In this document: positions 60,773-64,000 of the stretch, piece after piece
How the letters are laid out: the number at the start of each line of letters is the position of its first letter
How positions within the stretch are numbered: the first letter of the stretch is position 1
Assembly (NCBI RefSeq): GCF_900324465.2
Contig: NC_046619.1
Location: forward strand, 22,613,664 to 22,677,663
From: Anabas testudineus
Taxonomy: Eukaryota; Chordata; Actinopteri; Anabantiformes; Anabantidae
Reading direction: 5' to 3'
DNA: 64,000 nucleotides
The notes under the pieces: generated by a model
The model's input: the letters and a program-made list of their open reading frames with translations, nothing else
What the model was told of the DNA's origin: nothing
Database searches by the model: none
Made by a program: the position numbers and the translations under genes

Positions 60773-61020
60773 CCTGGCTCTGAAGACCGTTATTGATCCA
60801 GTAAAGAACGATGGATCACAACACTATGACCATCCAGACTCCGACTGACGAGCAGAGAGGATAAAGAGAGAGACTGAGAGAGAACTGCTGCTGCAGATCC
60901 GTGTGTTTGCTGTAGTGCGGTGGTCTCTGACGTATGAGGGGTCATTAGTGCCACACACCACCTAAAAACCATGCTGGGAGCTCCAGCTTGTTTCACTCAC
61001 AGGCCATTAAGGGGCAACAA
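60773..61020 (-). promoter_or_regulatory. chrna10 5' UTR and upstream region
   Basis: Directly 5' of the start codon; ORF-free in the sense direction. Contains CTGACGTATG on the plus strand (a CRE-like TGACGTA half) and AG-rich runs. No TATA box seen. The assignment rests on position only. Confidence 0.35.
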
Positions 61021-61892
61021 GACACACGTACAACATTAGGACCAAACAATGAAATGTAAAAGCTTAAATAAGAACAAACAAAAGCAGAAATGAAATGAAG
61101 AAAAGGCAGAAAAACAGTCGGGATGTTTTTAAGTTTGATTGAGTTGGATTGATTAGTGAACACCGGGTCTCCCCCTCAGTTTACACCTGCTGCAGAAATT
61201 TACTGTAAATAACACGATGGACAAACTAGAAAATAACAGTGACGTTAGTCGAAGACCTCGAGGAATAATTGCTTCCTCACTGTCACCTTTGACCTTTGCT
61301 GCTGTGTGGATTGAGACAAACTCACTGTTTAAAGCTTCTAATCAAAGAGTCAGATAAATAGAGGGGAGAAAATGAAGAGATTAACGGATTAGCAGAAAAG
61401 AAATTGGCTCCCAGAGACAATGATGACGAAGTCAGGGAGTCAAAACCCAAACGTCTTGTTCTTTAGCATTTTAGTGAAATTGAATGCTCCTGCTTGATCT
61501 AGATAAGATATAAGACAGACATTAAAGTGAATGAGTAAAATCTAAAAACAGGTTCAAAGCAGTTTTCTGATCTGCTAAAGATCCAGTTTGTCAGACAAAC
61601 TTCCAGCAGAGAAACCTTCCTCAGATGACAAGAGAGGACTTCAGGAGTTCCACCACACAAGTACAATAAGTTCAAAGCACCACCCGGACTCAGGTCCTCC
61701 AGGCTGGTCCTCCCAGTTTCTCACCATGGTTTCCTTGTCTGGGACCAGTTTACCTTTAGGAGACCCATGGAAATAACAGAACAGAAAATGAGCTGCAATA
61801 GAACAAAACGTCCCGTTGGCTGTTTATGACAGTGGCCATGTCAGCGTCATGCGTGTGGTTCTGGTCTGTTAGTGTTGTTCTACTCCTCCTCG

Positions 61893-61893
<1 letters not shown>
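61021..61893. other. intergenic, no gene seen
   Basis: No supported feature. Confidence 0.35.

Positions 61894-61946
<53 letters not shown>
61894..61946 (+). repeat. (TAT)n microsatellite
   Basis: About 17 uninterrupted trinucleotide units. Confidence 0.95.
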
Positions 61947-61951
<5 letters not shown>

Positions 61952-62023
61952 TTCAAATATAACCAGTTAATGTAATTTAATAAAATAACCTAAGACATGA
62001 GAGTTGGAGCCTAAAAAGGGAAC

Positions 62024-62886
62024 TGTTACTGAATGTTCCCTGTTACTATATGTTCCCTGTTACTGAATGTTCCCTGTTACTGAATGTTCCCTGTTACTGA
62101 ATGTTCCCTGTTACTATATGTTCCCTGTTACTGAATGTTCCCTGTTACTAAATGTTCCCTGTTACTAAATGTTCCCTGTTACTATATGTTCCCTGTTACT
62201 ATATGTTCCCTGTTACTATATGTTCCCTGTTACTATATGTTCCCTGTTCTGTTCCCTGTTACTGAATGTTCCCTGTTACTGAATGTTCCCTGTTACTATA
62301 TGTTCCCTGTTACTGAATGTTCCCTGTTACTGAATGTTCCCTGTTACTAAATGTTCCCTGTTACTGAATGTTCCCTGTTACTGAATGTTCCCTGTTACTG
62401 AATGTTCCCTGTTACTATATGTTCCCTGTTACTATATGTTCCCTGTTACTATGTTCCCTGTTACTATATGTTCCCTGTTACTAAATGTTCCCTGTTACTA
62501 AATGTTCCCTGTTACTATATGTTCCCTGTTACTATATGTTCCCTGTTACTATATGTTCCCTGTTACTATATGTTCCCTGTTACTAAATGTTCCCTGTTAC
62601 TATATGTTCCCTGTTACTATATGTTCCCTGTTACTGAATGTTCCCTGTTACTATATGTTCCCTGTTACTATATGTTCCCTGTTACTATATGTTCCCTGTT
62701 ACTATATGTTCCCTGTTACTATATGTTCCCTGTTACTATATGTTCCCTGTTACTGAATGTTCCCTGTTACTGAATGTTCCCTGTTACTGAATGTTCCCTG
62801 TTACTATATGTTCCCTGTTACTAAATGTTCCCTGTTACTATATGTTCCCTGTTACTAAATGTTCCCTGTTACTATATGTTCCCTGC
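62024..62886 (+). repeat. 17-bp minisatellite, about 50 copies
   Basis: Head-to-tail units of ATGTTCCCTGTTACTNN, with the variable pair mostly TA, GA or AA. At least two partial units occur (about 62245 and 62450). Because 17 is not a multiple of 3, three units give a 17-residue peptide period, and several frames stay open for 70-123 codons with no coding meaning. Confidence 0.97.
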
Positions 62887-63677
62887 AGAGCTTTTGTAGT
62901 TTCCCTGCACAGAAATGGATGTTTTCAGGGAGACGGAGTTGGACGTGGAGAAACCTGCTCCAGTCATAAAGAAGATTTAACACCTCCCTGCTGGATCGTT
63001 CTTCTTCTTTTTAAAAAGCTTTTGTTGAGTGAAATTGAAGGCGTCTGAAGGTTAATTGAAGTGCGGCGCTGCTGTCAGCAAATTCCTTAATTCCTCCTTT
63101 CCAGGAGGGCTGGGGGCCAAAGCTGGACTGAACCAGCACAACAGAAACCAGACACGAAGCCCTACTTAAACACATACACGTTTAGTTTGGTTTCAGGGGC
63201 CACAGCGGTGGAGGCCGTCTTGTACACTGGCACCAACTGGGAACTCACCTGTCCAAACACTAACAGCTGATTTTCCTCCTTCACGCTGCGTTTTCTTCTC
63301 AGTTAGTAAAGTGAATGTGTCTCTAACAGCTTTGGAGTCAGGTCAGATTTGAATAAATGCAGCTGCAGACTTCTTGGCTCATCAGGTGATTTATTACTGT
63401 AGTGACCAGTTGAAGTTTTTATCTTTTCATAAAAAACTATATTGAAGATTTAATCAGGAAAAGTAGATTCTGTTCTGAAAAACACTGACGTCCATTCTGT
63501 TTGACCATTAAACTTCTTCTATATCAGATTTATTTTATTTCACGTGTGACACGCAGAAAGTGAAAAGGCTGTGATGTCTGTGGGTTACTGTAAAACCTTC
63601 TTCATCCCTGTGTTGCTGTGTACACTGTTGTACTGTGGTACCTCTTTAATGTAAGAAGGTACAGGTACTCTTTAAAG
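62887..63677. other. intergenic, no gene seen
   Basis: No supported feature. Confidence 0.35.
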
Positions 63678-64000
63678 CAGGGGTGTCAAACTCAATTGCA
63701 CAAGGGGCCAAAATCCAAAACACACTTTATCCTGTTCGGCCCGCGACTTAAACATTTATTGAACACACTAAAACTTTTAAAACTTAACTTTTTTTAACAT
63801 AAACCTTAAATAACTTATACTATTTTGCTCTCTATAAAAATATATCCTGTCTAAATTATACAAGTTAGAAATAAAGTAAACGTTAAAAGAACAAACATTC
63901 AAATTTCTTTAATCTTTTGTCATTTTATATAAAAAATAAAGTTAAATTTTAAATATCCCAAAAGATTTTACTCTCCATAAAAATATATCCTGTCAAAATT
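63678..64000 (+). mobile_element. hAT-type transposon end, cut by the window edge
   Basis: Begins CAGGGGTGTCAAACTCAATT and continues GGGGCCAAAATCCAAAACAC and GTTCGGCCCGCGACTTAAAC, the familiar 5' end of fish hAT elements. A related end occurs at 12490-12566. A direct repeat within it (TACTATTTTGCTCTCTATAA against TTTACTCTCCATAA, both followed by AAATATATCCTGTC) is seen near 63820 and 63968. Confidence 0.65.

Noticed and set aside
62135-62773. Frames of 71-123 codons with a repeating FPVTICSLLLY-type peptide
   Set aside because: Product of the 17-bp minisatellite; open in several frames at once and without any gene context.
62024-62886. Regularly repeating units resembling a CRISPR array
   Set aside because: Units are direct tandem repeats without unique spacers, in a vertebrate genome.

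Overview
The window is vertebrate nuclear DNA, almost certainly from a spiny-rayed (acanthomorph) teleost. The evidence is spliced genes with GT/AG introns, fish-type odorant receptor (OR) genes, a nicotinic receptor gene of the alpha9/alpha10 type, and a teleost repeat load (L2, Rex1 and RTE-like LINEs, a DIRS element, Tc1, hAT ends, a tRNA-derived SINE, many microsatellites). Nothing bacterial or viral is free-standing here.

Layout. 1-12.6 kb: one intact single-coding-exon OR (2215-3141, +), an orphan copy of an OR 5' flank (about 4.1-4.35 kb), and a repeat-rich tract holding an L2 LINE, a DIRS fossil and a Rex1-like LINE. 13-22 kb: an OR relic, a short CpG-rich promoter-like patch, then two intact ORs on + (17033-17962, 20138-21112) with matching TATA/first-exon candidates, and a solo-LTR-like repeat. 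22.9-42 kb: four tandem OR genes on the minus strand, each with coding sequence split over four exons (A 22967-26893, B 28256-31139, C 35030-37591, D 38967-41423). Between B and C lie an ordinary OR (32383-33327, -) and a deleted relic of the split family (about 34.1 kb). 43-45 kb: another intact single-coding-exon OR on minus (43980-44924), a close paralogue of the one at 2.2 kb. 45-52.6 kb: repeats, including a complete-ended Tc1-like transposon with 132-bp inverted repeats (48654-50165). 53-60.8 kb: a six-exon chrna10-like gene on minus. 61-64 kb: microsatellite, an 860-bp minisatellite with a 17-bp unit, and a hAT-type end cut by the window edge.

The strongest result is the split OR family. 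All four copies share the same exon phases: a 13-14 codon start exon (MEL...), an exon with the N-terminal tail and TM1, a 663-nt exon with TM2-TM6, and a last exon with TM7 and the tail. Upstream of each is a conserved block with a candidate untranslated exon and AT-rich homeodomain-like sites. The ordinary ORs instead have a splice acceptor just before their ATG, so their only intron is probably in the 5' UTR. The ORs are expected to act in olfactory sensory neurons. The chrna10 gene is a neighbour with a separate role, in hair-cell cholinergic signalling.
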